The notes beneath the pieces were generated by a model. It searched no databases. It was not told the DNA's origin and was given only the letters and a program-made list of their open reading frames with translations. The translations under genes were made by a program, and so were the position numbers. A stretch of DNA of 64,000 bases. Source: Flammulina velutipes (Eukaryota; Basidiomycota; Agaricomycetes; Agaricales; Physalacriaceae). Of the stretch, positions 24,383 to 37,110 are shown piece after piece. The stretch covers positions 1,860,001-1,924,000 of the forward strand of contig CM022369.1 in the NCBI GenBank assembly GCA_011800155.1. The letters are read 5' to 3'. Positions within the stretch are counted from its first letter, which is position 1. Every line of letters starts with the position of its first letter.

Positions 24383-24583
24383 GAGAGACGCTCTTTTTAT
24401 TCTTGAGCTTCACCGTCATAATTCGTATAACCTTTGTTCGCACATCGGGCATGTACTTGGATATACCTGACAATATATGATTCAAAAGGAAGAAAGATAA
24501 ATGTACATTTTACTTCAGCCCAAAGAGGAAATACACTGGTGTCGATCATCCATGCAGGTTGTTCTTGCAACTCTCATGTCATT

Positions 24584-25487
24584 ATGCCATCCGCCCGCCT
24601 GCTTTCTACCTTTGCCTACATAATTCTCCTGCTTCTAACGCTATGTGCCACGCTACTGTCCTGTGTCGCCCTTCTCTCTCAGTCTGTCCGTAACTCACCA
24701 AATCGTGTATGGAAGAACAACATCAATGCGCTGGTCATTGGATCTGCCTATGTCATTGTCGTAGGTCCTTCATAAGCTAACTAAATGCACAGAATGATAA
24801 CAAGCAAACAAGTTTTTTGTTAGCATGTTCTTCTGTTTGAAACGACGCATCGCAGTCCGTCTCAGAATGTCGGGGATATCGAAAGATTACAAGCCAGTCA
24901 GCAAGGGCGACGTCCCTAATGTGCGTACACCGTGGCATCCTTCATATTCTGCTACTTAATGCTGGATTCCAGGCTGTACATGAATATATCACCCGGGAAT
25001 ACTTGCGCTCTTGTCTAATTTCATCACTTTCCGCTCCCACCACTTCGTCGCGTCCTGGATGGGGATCTCATGGCACTCCGCTGGCAGGAGTCAACTTTCG
25101 AAGCACGATTTTATCCACCATCAAACCCATAGACGAACTGGCCCACCAAGTCATTCCTCACCATCCAATATTGAAACCCCACACAAGAATGCTGCACCAT
25201 TTCCGCTTTTTAGCTCCTCTATTGCAAGGGAATATACTCGCCCTTTGGGATTCTGCCGTTCAGATGGCGAGGCTCGGAGAAAGAGAGATGACAGAAGATG
25301 AATTTGTTCTAGGATGGGAGGCTGCTCAGGAAATCAGGAGAACGTGCGTATTCACGACGAGATGTATGCTCTCATCGATTGAATATTTATCAGGTTGGAC
25401 GATACACTGGAAGAAATGCAACTCATAGGCTTGGACGTTATGGACAACGATTCTATGACTGCGCTAGAGAGCACTGAAGATTCTTGA
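24584..25487 (+). CDS. DLT1: Defect-at-low-temperature protein Dlt1
   Basis: Fungal Dlt1 family membrane protein; yeast mutants are cold-sensitive and the biochemical role is unknown. The ATG at 24584 opens MPSARLLSTFAYIILLLLTL, a first TM. A second TM follows (NALVIGSAYVIVV, spliced to LACSSVCFKRRIAVRLRMSG). ISKDYKPVSKGDVPN precedes VHEYITREYLRSC, and PGWGSHGTPLAGVNFRSTIL with PIDELAHQVIP matches the conserved middle of the family. The C-terminal exon ends MDNDSMTALESTEDS and stops at 25487. About five exons. Two N-terminal TMs plus a cytosolic domain fit the family layout. Identity rests on recalled family pattern, so moderate confidence. Confidence 0.7.
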
Positions 25488-25546
25488 TATACACTGCTAT
25501 TACATCCCTGTGCAAAGTCTATCTATCGGGACCGCTGCTCGAACGT

Positions 25547-26391
25547 TTAATGAAGGCCCCCAGCGTAAACCTTCGACCAGGATTCCTTCGCCACCCACTT
25601 CTCCAAGTACGCCTTCACAGAGGCAGGAAGAGGTGCACCGAACCTGTTCTCCAGAGACGAGATGACCTGACTACCATCTGTTGCACCACTCGTCGTAGCA
25701 ATTCTGGTCAACCATGCCACGACGTGGAAGTCTGCTTCGGCATTTTCTTCTTTGAGTTGCTTGGGAAGGATCTCATAGATCACCTCACGCAACTTGTCGA
25801 AGTGTGCCTGCGATGCGGCGTAGAACTTGTCTGGGGATGCAGATCCCTCGTATATGCGCAAAAGAGAAGAGTTTCCCTCCGACTTGGCTTTGTGGAAGTC
25901 AGAGTGTGCGGAAGGGGAGGCCAAGAGGCGGTCAAGTGTTGCCTGGCGACCTGCTACGAATGCCTTTGGGATACCACTAGCAGCGGCTTTAAGCTCATCG
26001 GCGTTACGCTGTAATACAATCGTTCAAATCATGAATATACATGGGAGACGACGCGTACCACCATCAGCAACGCGAAGTTGGGATCATACTGGTCCTCGTG
26101 AATGATACGAATGAGTTCCTTCTGCTCGGGCGTAGGCGCAGGAAGCGGTGTCGGCGCATGCGACGCGATATAGCGGACAACATCGGTTGTGTTCTTGAAA
26201 GTCTGCCCGTCTGCCTCGAAGGTGGGGAGGGTGCCTGCAGGATTCTTCTCGAGGAAGGAAGCCTCAAAGTTTTGACCTTCAAGCAGGTTCACTGTTTTGA
26301 ATTCGACGTCTGGGAGTTGAGTCTCGTAGACGGCAAGTTCTGCGGCAGCAGCCCAGACGGATGCAGCAAATGTGTAGAGGGTAGAAGGCAT
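25547..26391 (-). CDS. Glutathione S-transferase-like protein
   Basis: GST-fold protein. The ATG at 26391 opens MPSTLYTFAASVWAAAAELA followed by VEFKTVNLLEGQNFEASFLE, NPAGTLPTFEADGQTF and TTDVVRYIASH. This is a thioredoxin-like N-terminal domain with the cis-Pro of GTLP; the usual SNAIL/TRAIL position is not exact. One intron near 26010-26056 joins NFALLMV to RNADELKAAASGIPKAFVAG. The C-terminal all-helical domain contains FHKAKSEGNSSLLRIYEGSA and ADFHVVAWLTRIATTSGATD, ending at TAA 25547. Similar fungal proteins are annotated as GST or EF1B-gamma-like. The lack of an obvious Cys/Ser/Tyr nucleophile at the first loop leaves catalytic activity open. Confidence 0.78.
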
Positions 26392-26698
26392 ATCGTTTGT
26401 TTTGCTTTGAAATGGGGGAAAGTGGAAAGTGTTTGTTGTGGCTTGAGAATCCACTCGCGCCTTATATATGATTATCCATCGCAATTACTCCGACCCGGAG
26501 AAGTGGCGTCGCGCTTAATCACATGACATTACTCAGGATTCTTGAACTGCTGACATTTGATTGCTCAAACGTTTGTAAGTCATTCCCAGTGTGCGCTGGA
26601 ATCACCGTTCATACCGTTCCTCACCACACATCATCACGTCCGCAAACACGGAGCTCACGGAGACGTGTCAAACTTCCCACCATTATATATATGCCTCC

Positions 26699-27969
<1,271 letters not shown>

Positions 27970-28054
27970 GATGGACTTTGTCAAAGCTGTATTTTGGCAC
28001 GTGGTCGAAAAAAGTTGTCCTCTCACATTCATCCCATCAAGTAAAGCTATCATA
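27970..28054. promoter_or_regulatory. 85-bp divergent promoter, WDR5-like / eIF3k
   Basis: Start codons at 27969 (minus) and 28055 (plus) leave 85 bp. No TATA box is evident. Confidence 0.6.
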
Positions 28055-28988
28055 ATGGCTTCAGCTTGGGAATGTCCGCCTACGAGGCCAGAGCATATTG
28101 ATAATCTTGTCAAGGGAGTCGGTGCGTCCAAATAGCGTTTTCAAAGGTCAAAAGGCTGAAGAAAAATTACACGCAGATCGTTACAACCCGTCTAACATCA
28201 CCATTCTCGAGGACTATCTGTACCAGCAGACAAGGAACCAGGAATATGATTGTCTTGCCAACTTGGCTATTCTCAAATTGTAATACCAGATCTCTTGCGT
28301 GGTAGCTCAACGATTTTAATCTTGTTTTCGAACAGATATCAATTCAATCCAGACCTCTATAACCCAGACGTCGTCATCAACATCCTCATAAAATCCTTGA
28401 CGGCGTCGCCGCTACCCGATTTCAACTTGTGCATTGCGCTGCTCGAGGAACGGTCAGCAAGTGCAGCCTTGGATGAGCCCGATCCTCTACCAACTTTGCT
28501 TCCCATCCTTCAAAGCCTCCACGATCTTCTTTATCGGTGTCGCTTCCCTAAATTCTGGGAAGTTTACCGCTCCGACGCCCTCGAATCTCTGAGAGATAAC
28601 TATACAGTGGAATATGTCGGATTCGATGACGCGGTCCGAGGTGTAGCTATTCGTGCTGTGAAGGCGACGTTCAGGCGGATAGGCATAGAGAGACTAGGCT
28701 CTTATCTGGCATTGAATGGTGTGTTCATCCGTCAAACCGGCCGGCCTCCATTGATTTTGCCTGTAGGTCCTGACGTAGCAGCATTCGTTCAAAAATTGGG
28801 ATGGACATTAGATGAGTCGGGAACTGTGGTGAACATCCCACCCAACCCAGACAACCAGATCGAGGCCACTGTTGTCCAAGAACACATCAAGCTTCCCCGT
28901 ATGTTACCTTACTTTCTTCGTTCTGTGGGAATTATTGACAATCTTTCTAGAGCTTGCAAAGGTCATCGCTCATGCAGCAAAAGCATGA
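28055..28988 (+). CDS. Translation initiation factor eIF3 subunit K
   Basis: eIF3k, a small PCI-type peripheral subunit of eIF3. The ATG at 28055 opens MASAWECPPTRPEHIDNLVK. The next exon gives DRYNPSNITILEDYLYQQTR and YDCLANLAILKL, then YQFNPDLYNPDVVINILIKS after an intron. These match the eIF3k start (RYNPENLATLERYV, then LEANLAVLKLYQFNP in animals). SALESLRDNYTVEYVGFDDA and LAKVIAHAAKA at the C-terminus complete a protein of about 240 residues. Four or so introns; the one near 28721 ends TGTAG and rejoins LALN to GPDVAAFVQKLGWTLDESGT. Stop TGA at 28988, 58 bp from the convergent transporter stop. Confidence 0.92.
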
Positions 28989-29046
28989 AAGTCATGAATC
29001 TCGTGATACTGTACATATTTATATGTACTTCGCTGCAGCGCTTCAC

Positions 29047-31353
29047 TCATGCGGACAGGAATGCAGCCACAGTTCCCCACACAGCCATAATCGTCGCGAG
29101 TCCGAGAGTCAGACCGTCGAAAAAGGTACACTTTCCACTGATAGCAATATTGGCGCCTATGGGCCCGATAACACATATCATGAATGCAGAGAATGACCCC
29201 AAGAACGCCATCAAAGCACTGAAGTCTGGCACACTTATCGACACGCCCACCGCAAGTAGCGTCATAACTACCCTTTGGATGTTACCAAGAAGTCGCTTTC
29301 GGGAGAGAAGGGCGCCTTGCGGAGTCGTCAGTCTCTTCGCCACGTCCTCCTGGGAAGTCGGTAGAACATCGATCCCCAGCAAGATAGATATTGTGGCGTT
29401 CAGCTGGTAGTCGCGTCAAACGAAGGTATTCGGATGTAATAACTCGACTCACAGGCTGTGTGGTAAGTGCAAACTTCGACCTAATATCGGCGCTGTGAGT
29501 TATAGGTGATCGACGATGTCTGGAAGACTTACAGAGGACTGATAACAAGCATCCAAAGACAAGCTTGGTTTAATACGGGGTTAAATCCCGGAGTCCTCAA
29601 TAGGTCCATACTAACCTATGTGAAGAAACTCAATATCACAACGCTTGAATAACATGTAGACTCACCTCTTCGCTGACTTGATTTCCGAACATGAGATAGC
29701 CGGCGTATCCTATCAGAGCATAAATGAAAGTTGCTACTATCTGAAAAACATTTATTAGCGAAAAATACGATGGCGTAAAGAATTGTGCGCACAAAAGCCC
29801 AGTTTATCATTTTGTCGAATTGAGTTGGGTCCTCCATGTCGCGAGCTAATGATGGAATAACAGCATGTCCCGAAAACTAGTGAAATGCTCATTCAGTACG
29901 ATCTCGTCACTGAAGTATTATCTTAACTTACGCCAGCCATGAACAATCCGAAGGCAAGCCCCAAATTGTTGGCATTGTCTATTCCAAATGATGTTTCCAT
30001 TGGAGACCACAAGCTGCCTGGGCTCTCTTTTTTGAGAACACCGTCCACCAGGATTACAACGATCATCAAGACGGTCGAAATTATACCCAAGATAGATGTA
30101 TAAGAGAGAAGCGACAATGGTAGGAAGACGGTTGGCAACAGACTTTAAGCAAGGAAGTAAGCAAAACTCCAAGATACGCCAAAGTCACTCACATCAAGAT
30201 TCCCCACATCTTGTAAGTGTTGGAAGAATAATGGGGTATAATGGAGTGTAGGGAGTCTGCGTATAATGTGACGAGAATAACACTACACGCGGATGAGATA
30301 GTGCATCTAACCCTTGGGCATAAGACATACCTGACAGAGAACAACTCCAAACAAAACAGCAGGCTGATTGGAAGAGTAGCCTTATGACCGAATGCCTTGC
30401 GGCCAATGTCTGTGTAGGATCGAATTCGCGAATCGTTCATGATAATTCTGGCAAGTAATTTTGCACTGTACATCATTTAACGATGAAGACGAAGCTAGAT
30501 GGATAAACGCACGTATAGCAGCTGACGAAACCATATCCTATGATGAGAGCTGTTCCCATCCCCCAGCCGGCGTATGAAAAAGCTAGAGGCTCCGATAGCA
30601 TACCAATACCAAGTAGAATTGCGATGGAGTTGAATAACTATTTTCCAAGAAATCAGCGTGATTCAGGCAGATTGCCTAATAACACTTACAGTCTGTCCAA
30701 ATGTACTGTGTCCGCCTATCTTCTTGCTCATCGTGGAGTGCGCCACAGATCCACTCGAAGGAGCGCGTCGAATGATTGGCCTTAACACTGGCCGTCGTGG
30801 CTCCTCCTGAGTGTAGGTAACCAGTTGGTCGGGTCGGGTCAATAGAGGTCGTTGAAGAGGGCGGCGAGGGTGCGCGTTTGCAGAGAACGATACGCGTCGA
30901 AGTAGCGGTGTCTGTTCGTGGACACCCATAGGCGGACTGCCATCGACAGGACCCACGAACGGCGTATTCTGGGACGATGGTAAGAACGGCGTTCCCAGTG
31001 GTGCTGAACCCGGCGAGGAATTGAATCCATCCCATTCTAGTCCTAGCATTCCATCCTCTCCATGGGATGGGTGCCGTTGGTGTACTTCGTCACCGACATT
31101 ATACTCTTCGTCTGATTCGTTCTCGTCACAGGTGCTCGCGCCGTCCTCGAGAGAGTCGGTGACATCTGGCGAAGAGGCCAATGTAGACTCTGCAACCAGA
31201 AACTGAGCTCGTCGGTCTATAGTGATCAATACAACTGTGAGCCATAAACCAGGGTCCTTTGACGGAAACGGACGTACACGACGCAATCACATCTCGCACA
31301 TTCTGAGTGCTTGACGCAGAGCCGAAAGTGAAGCCACCTGACGGTAGGGACAT
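29047..31353 (-). CDS. Vacuolar amino acid transporter (AVT/AAAP family)
   Basis: Amino acid/H+ transporter of the AAAP family, closest in layout to yeast Avt1/Avt3 at the vacuole. The ATG at 31353 opens MSLPSGGFTFGSASSTQNVR; an intron then joins VIAS to YRRAQFLVAESTLASSP. A disordered N-terminus of about 230 residues contains EQTPLLRRVSF, a dileucine-type sorting signal. The transport domain starts TLFNSIAILLGIGMLSEPLA and continues FSYAGWGMG, YTAKLLARII, LPTVFLPLSLLSYTSILGII, NNLGLAFGLFMAG, FSGHAVIPSLARDMEDPTQF, ATFIYALIGYAGYLMFGNQV and GSFSAFMICVIGPIGANIAI, about eleven TMs. Stop TGA at 29047. Many introns. The substrate cannot be read from the sequence. Confidence 0.87.
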
Positions 31354-31892
31354 TGCAGAGGTATTAATGGGAGTGAATTGACCGTGGTGATAAGGCGTCC
31401 GCTTATCATCAGTCCTGTCGTAGATCTGCCGTGGAGACAAGTCCCTTCCGTAAAATTTCCCGTCAAATTCGATGTGATAACCCCATTCCCATTGACGCTT
31501 CTTGCATCCTCAGCTTGACGACGGCCATGGTGCAACTATGTATACCTTGATTCTGACTATTCGCAGTACAGTAGATTCATTTCAAGAGGCACTCAGATGT
31601 AGATAGCATCGCGTGGGTGCACAGGACCATGTGAAATAATGATTTGATTCCGTCGATCAGTCCAAGTGTGGCGGTCGTTGGCCTTGCTGAGACTTCATCT
31701 GTATCGACAAAAGTGTTGGGCCACTAAGAGGGATAATAGCGCCCCAGGTTACACAAACAATTCATAATGGGTCGTAAATCTCGTTGTTCAGCCATAAATG
31801 AAAGAGATATGGAGAAGTGGAAGCAGAGCACGCTTAACTTGGATAAGGAAAACTATAATAAGAGTTCAGAGAATTCAACCATTGACTTTGTT
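31354..31892. other. Intergenic region between the transporter and a low-complexity protein gene
   Basis: 539 bp: promoter of the transporter on the left and 3' end of the minus-strand gene on the right. A plus-strand frame from about 31767 overlaps the last exon of that gene antisense and is not supported as coding. Confidence 0.5.
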
Positions 31893-34195
31893 CTAGTCCT
31901 CGGGCACTTCTGGGATGCTTGCGCTCCTTACTTCAACATTGGACCGGGTCTTCTTGTGTTTGGCTCCCTTGTCTATAGATTTCTTCTGTAACAAACGAGT
32001 AAGTCAAGCATATAAGAAATAATTGTGATCTCACAGAGTCTTTGCGAGACAGCGAGAACAACCTGCGAATGCGAGAGGCTGACTCTGCCTGCGATTTCTT
32101 GTTCTTTGCGTCGACGGCGTCGACAATAACAATAGCTTTCGCAGCCGGAGACATCGATGCGCTCGGAGAAGTTGGCGCTGCATCGACGAGTGGCTTCTCC
32201 GTCCCCATCGCCAAAGAGCCAGAGCCAGAGCTCGACTCCGCAGGTTGCTTGAGACTGTCCTGCGACTGCGACTGCTTCTCCTGAACGGGTGACGCCGTCA
32301 TCTCCGCGGGGCTTGACCCTTCGACATTGACCAGAACCCATCCAGCTTGTCCGGAAATTGCAGCCTCTTTCTGAACTTCGTCTACCTCCCTCCCTTTCCC
32401 CTTATCGACACTAGATGTCACCATTCCTATCAAACCGGATTCACTTTTCCTAGGTCCCTCCCCATCGCTTAGCGTGGGCGATGCTACACGTTCAGCCACT
32501 GCCTGTATGGGTTGCTCGGGTCGGGTATCTTGGTCCAAGGTGATGTTGAGCGCGGACGTTTCATCTGGCTTTTCCTCGACCGGCGTCGGCTGCCAGCCTC
32601 CTGGAAAGTCTGGTGTGGATTCAACGGCTTCTGCCACAGGGTCCGTGATCACACCTGTCCACTTGATAGGAATTTCTGCACTCATTTCCGAGCTGGTGGA
32701 GAACGCAGAATCACGAAATACACCGGGACCTAGAAGAGGAGGGGTATTGGGTTCGCTGGACGACGAGGGATTCAGTTGAAATTGAGGCGATGGCAACGGG
32801 ACATCTTCCTGGTGTGTGGTGTCGGGATACTGAATTTTCGGGGTGAGCGGGGGAGGAGGGAACTGTTCAGTAGCCCGATTGAAAGTAGGTTCCTGTGGAC
32901 TACCATGGAAGGGTGAAGTGGAGTAAAACACATCCGGCGTCGGTACGCCCGCCCCCACACCGGTCATGTTCTCAATCCCTGACGGAATTGTACTAGGAAG
33001 CTGGGCGCGATATGACTGCGGTTCGACTCCATCTTCATAAACAGACACAGGAAGCTGGGCTCTGGGAGCAGGTTTGCGAAGCGTATGCGACGGGGTGGGG
33101 CTAGGAGTTGCCTTGCGAAGGGAGTTGCTTGGATGTGACGTTGGGTCTTCAGTGTTAGCACGGACATGTTGCAGTGGAGATGGCGTCTGTGGCACTGGTT
33201 CTGTGGCAAGTCTTCGATGTTGATGGGACTGATGCGTAGGGGAAGTCTGATAGGGAGGTAGTTCGGGACTGTGAACGTTACGCTTCAAGTCGGCCTGAGA
33301 AGTGTTGACAGAAGATGCAGGGGAATCGGGGTATGCGATGTCGGCGGACGAACGAGTGGGACTTGTGAAAAGCCACAGGTCTTTGACTCTTGAGCGACTG
33401 TTAGTGAGAGAAATAGAGGCTAGAAGAGTGAAAGAATGAGAGTCCAGGGATGAGAGGAGAGAAAGAATGTGACGGAGGGAGTCAGTGGCGAACGTATCCT
33501 GCTGGAACCCTAATATTGTTGAGGAGTATGGAAATGACTGGTGCTGGGTGCTCACATTTGTAACCCTTCAGCTTGAACTCGAACGTACTGTCTCCGACCT
33601 TCTTTTCCGACACCACGCCGCGTGGCCATGACCCCCTTACCGCCTGCAAAATAGCAGGCGTCGAGTCCAAAGGGGGACAAATGACGCGTAGGAGCGTGCT
33701 GGATGGGAATGAGAGGGCGAAGGGTACTCGAGAACCCTTGCTAGGACGTTCGGTGAATGAGCTCTTGGAGTAGTCCGGCGACGCAGGAGAGTCCGAACGA
33801 ACGGAGGACTTGGAAAATGCTATAGCTAGACGGTCATCGGTCTCGCGGCCATAGTCTAACGTAGAGAGATACGTGTAGCCGTGGTGGTAGACGACGCCCA
33901 TGAGCTCGAGGAGAAGGCCCTCAGTGGCTACGCTCTTTGGACTGGCCCATGGTTTGCCCTGTAGCGCGAACTCGCAGAAGTTGTTTGGTACATCTTCTCT
34001 GTATGCCGCTACGAGTGAAGCTTGGTCCAAGAAACGTCGTAGGTGGAGAATGACTGGGAGAGGGAAAGAGTATAATCGAATGCAGTTTGAACCTGCTAGT
34101 GCAAGAAGAGAAAAGGTATTAGGTTGCTTGTGTTCCCGTCGGAACTCTGGTCTAGGTTTGAAGGACGTCTCTGGTGGCGAGCTCGAGTTGGACAT
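31893..34195 (-). CDS. Long Ser/Pro-rich protein with a conserved N-terminal domain, unknown function
   Basis: Not recognised. The ATG at 34195 opens MSNSSSPPETSFKPRPEFRR. The first 250 residues look folded: NTFSLLALAGSNCIRLYSFP, VILHLRRFLDQASLVAAYRE, NNFCEFALQGKPWASPK, LELMGVVYHHGYTYLSTLDY, RVICPPLDSTPAILQAVRG and STFEFKLKGYK. After an intron DTFATDSLRHILSLLSSLDS and DLWLFTSPTRS continue it. The following 400 residues are disordered and Pro/Ser/Glu-rich. A last short exon reads KKSIDKGAKHKKTRSNVEVR and ends PEVPED. The folded part resembles uncharacterised conserved basidiomycete proteins; SRIRRLFSLSRKDS and the basic last exon may bind membrane or nucleic acid, but that is a guess. Confidence 0.7.
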
Positions 34196-34520
34196 GGCGC
34201 CAGTACTGAGATGATGGGTATAAGAGGACAGGAAGGAACTTGTGCTAATTTTCAGCCCTGTGTCGTAATTGTTGGAAGAAGGTGGAGTTTGCGTCAATGC
34301 GTTCCTGGTGGCTGTGCATCGACGCGCCCTCTCCGTCACCCGGGCGCATCAAAGCGCGAATCCGGCGGAAGCTCTGGATTAGCCGGGCCCACCGATCCGC
34401 CGGTCCGTTGATTTGCCTTCGCTTCGGTCCCAAGTTCCAACGTTTCTCCTCCTCCTCCACACATGATCATGCATATAAAACCGTCCAGATGGGATAGATA
34501 CGGTCTTCATCGCTCTGACC
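34196..34520. other. Divergent intergenic region upstream of the Gfo/Idh/MocA gene
   Basis: 325 bp. A CTCCTCCTCCTCCAC tract is followed by CATATAAAACC at about 34473, a plausible TATA element 40-50 bp upstream of the ATG at 34521. No gene is seen. Confidence 0.55.
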
Positions 34521-36345
34521 ATGGCTAACCTGCAGAAACTCAATGTCCTCATGTGTGAGTAAACTTAGTTCATAGCTAGCAGTGCAGTCCTAATCTTGCT
34601 TACAGGCGGTACTGTATGTTCTTTTAGCTGCCCATAATAAGTCGAGTAACACAAAACAAAGGGAGAGTACACCACAGGATGGACTGGATCTGGTGCATCC
34701 AAGTCTGACAAAAAGGTGAACTTCATACAACATCTCAATGGTCAAAGGCTAACCGTCGAATAGATTGGTGTAAGTCTCTCCGAAGAATAGGCACCATATC
34801 ATCCTGATGATTCTTTTCAAGGTCGTTGGTCTTACGTGCTTCGACCTACGCCGACTGGGTAAAGTCGACAAGCTAGGAATGGTTGGTGTGAACGGAGGCA
34901 AATTCCCTGCCATCAGGCAACACCTGGATGAAAACATCGGTGGTGTCTATAAGGATATGGACTTGACGTACGCGTCGACTTCGACTTTCTGCCGCCTGCG
35001 CAACTTACGCAGATATGCAGCTTCGATGAATTCCCCGAAGGTGGCAAGGTTGACCCCGAAGCTTGTCCGTTCAATTTACTGGCCGCAGAGACCGCGTCTT
35101 AACGTTCTTTCATCTAGACAAAGTCGCTATTGACCGGCTAAAGCCCGGAGACGCTATTATTGTCTTCACTCCAGATCGTGGGTCATTTCAATCGACATCG
35201 AGACTCTCCTCCTCATGCCTTCTCAGCTACTCATTACGACATCTGCTTGTACGCCATTGAGCGCGGCATTCATGTTCTGGTCACAAAGCCCGCCGTCAAG
35301 CTACTCTCTGACCATAACGCTTTGATTGCGGCTGCTAAAAAGCATAACGTCGTCTGCTTCGTCGAACATCACAAGAGGTGGGTAGCCAAAAACCTCATGG
35401 GACCAACCAATGATGCAAATGAATGTCGTATAGATTCGATCCAGCCTACAGCGATGCCCGGGCGAAGGCAAAGGACCTCGGCGAATTCAACTTCTTCAGC
35501 GCATGGATGAGTCAACCCAAATCGCAGCTAGAAACTTTCCGCGCATGGGCTGGAAAAGATTCCGACATCAGGTGGATGAGAACAATACCGCTCAATCGCT
35601 CAATCGCTTATCACATCCTAGCTACTACCTTTCTTCTCACCATATTGACATCTGTTGTTGGATATTGCAAGATGTCGCTGTCCCAACCCGAGTCGTAGGA
35701 AGTGCGGCTACCGGAATCGCCACCAGCGAGCCATACAATTGCGTACCAGAGACTGAAGACACAATAACGCTCCTAGTCGACTGGCAATCCCTCAAGAGTC
35801 CTAAACATAAAGGAACTGCCGTGTACACCGCTAGTTGGACAGCCCCATTAAAAGCTGGCGTACACTCTGCGCAGCACTGGTATTACATGGGCGAGAAGGT
35901 TCGTCTCATTTCTGATTTCCGAGCGACGCTAATATTTGACATCTTGACAGGGAGATATGACTCTCGACCAAGCTCATCGTGGATACGACGTTACAACAGA
36001 CGAAGGTGGCAAAGTGTGGTACAATCCTTTCTAGTACGTCTGGTTCTCTTCTTCTATGCCGATGTCTCATCGTCATCGGAATCTAGTATGAAGTATTCTC
36101 CATCAGAGAGTGGTCATTTCGATGGCCAGCGAGGATATGGCTATGTTTCCATCGAGAAATTTATTGATGCAGCACGTAGCGTCAACGCGGGCCTCACGAA
36201 ACCTGAAGACTACGATTTCCATGGCCTACCCACGATCGCGAACACGGTCCTCACTACCGCTATCCTCAATGCTGGTCGTATCAGCATAGATGAGAAGCGC
36301 CCTGTCGGCATCAAGAAGGACGGCGAATCATGGATTTTGGAGTGA
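34521..36345 (+). CDS. Gfo/Idh/MocA-family NAD(P)-dependent oxidoreductase
   Basis: Rossmann-fold sugar/polyol dehydrogenase-like enzyme. The ATG at 34521 opens [12 protein letters not shown], then the exons [49 protein letters not shown] and [20 protein letters not shown]. The family core follows: [40 protein letters not shown] (the catalytic Lys of the E/TKP motif) and [20 protein letters not shown]. Then [50 protein letters not shown] and the end [12 protein letters not shown]. The GTGEYTTGW start, instead of a canonical GxGxxG near residue 10, is shared by a fungal subgroup. At least eight introns of 45-60 nt. Substrate unknown. Confidence 0.83.
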
Positions 36346-37110
36346 GGAAGAAGCAGCGCCAGAATGAACAGGCTTCAACATACCAGCTTAATTGTAACAG
36401 TAATCAAAATCATCACAGCTTATGGCATGCTCAATACGATGTGCTATAGACATTTCATTGCGTAGAGAAAGACAGACGAGTGTTGCAACAGGACCGAGTG
36501 TGTGACGGAAGAGGTAAAGTAAGTAAAAGGTTTAGAAGAAAATAATGCTACACTATAAACAAGGAGGCATCGAATGTCAGAAACCGACGGAGGGAAGGAG
36601 GAAAATAATATAAAACAATAAAGAATCGCTGGCTTTCGCGAGTAGTCAACAGTGAATAAAGGAAGAGGCGCGAGGTGCAAGGTGGGAGAGGAGTCGGACT
36701 GATGATCGATATGCATATATAATGAAAATGAACGGATTTATGGATTGGCGTGGGGATGTAAACGGTATAGCAGAATAGTTTTGCAGTCCGAATAGCCAAG
36801 CTCCCCACAAGTTAATGTGGACAGCTGAAGAGGTAGAACACGGGTCGAAGGTGTGTATCACCACACTGCAGCCGATAGTTCTCCCAGTAGTATGGCACAC
36901 CAGCCAGTGAGCGATAGCGATGACGATGTGGCGATGATAGAAAGATGCAGATGAGAGAGTGCGATGCATGGTGGATGATGGTAATGTAAACAGTGATTGC
37001 GAGTGTCGCATGCGGGCGACGTGTATGATATTACATTTGCTGTATTGAAAAACTTTTGCACACGGAGATGAGAGGACGATGTGAGGATACAGTGGTTTGC
37101 GATTTTGAGG
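36346..37110. other. Convergent 3' intergenic region, oxidoreductase / G1 cyclin
   Basis: 765 bp. Several overlapping open frames occur on the minus strand, but they are low-complexity, lack family similarity and run through each other. Most likely this is the 3' UTRs, with the cyclin side purine-rich on the plus strand. Confidence 0.55.

Noticed and set aside
31767..31991. Plus-strand frame of 74 codons with an ATG
   Set aside because: It runs antisense through the last exon and intron of the minus-strand gene; no conserved pattern.
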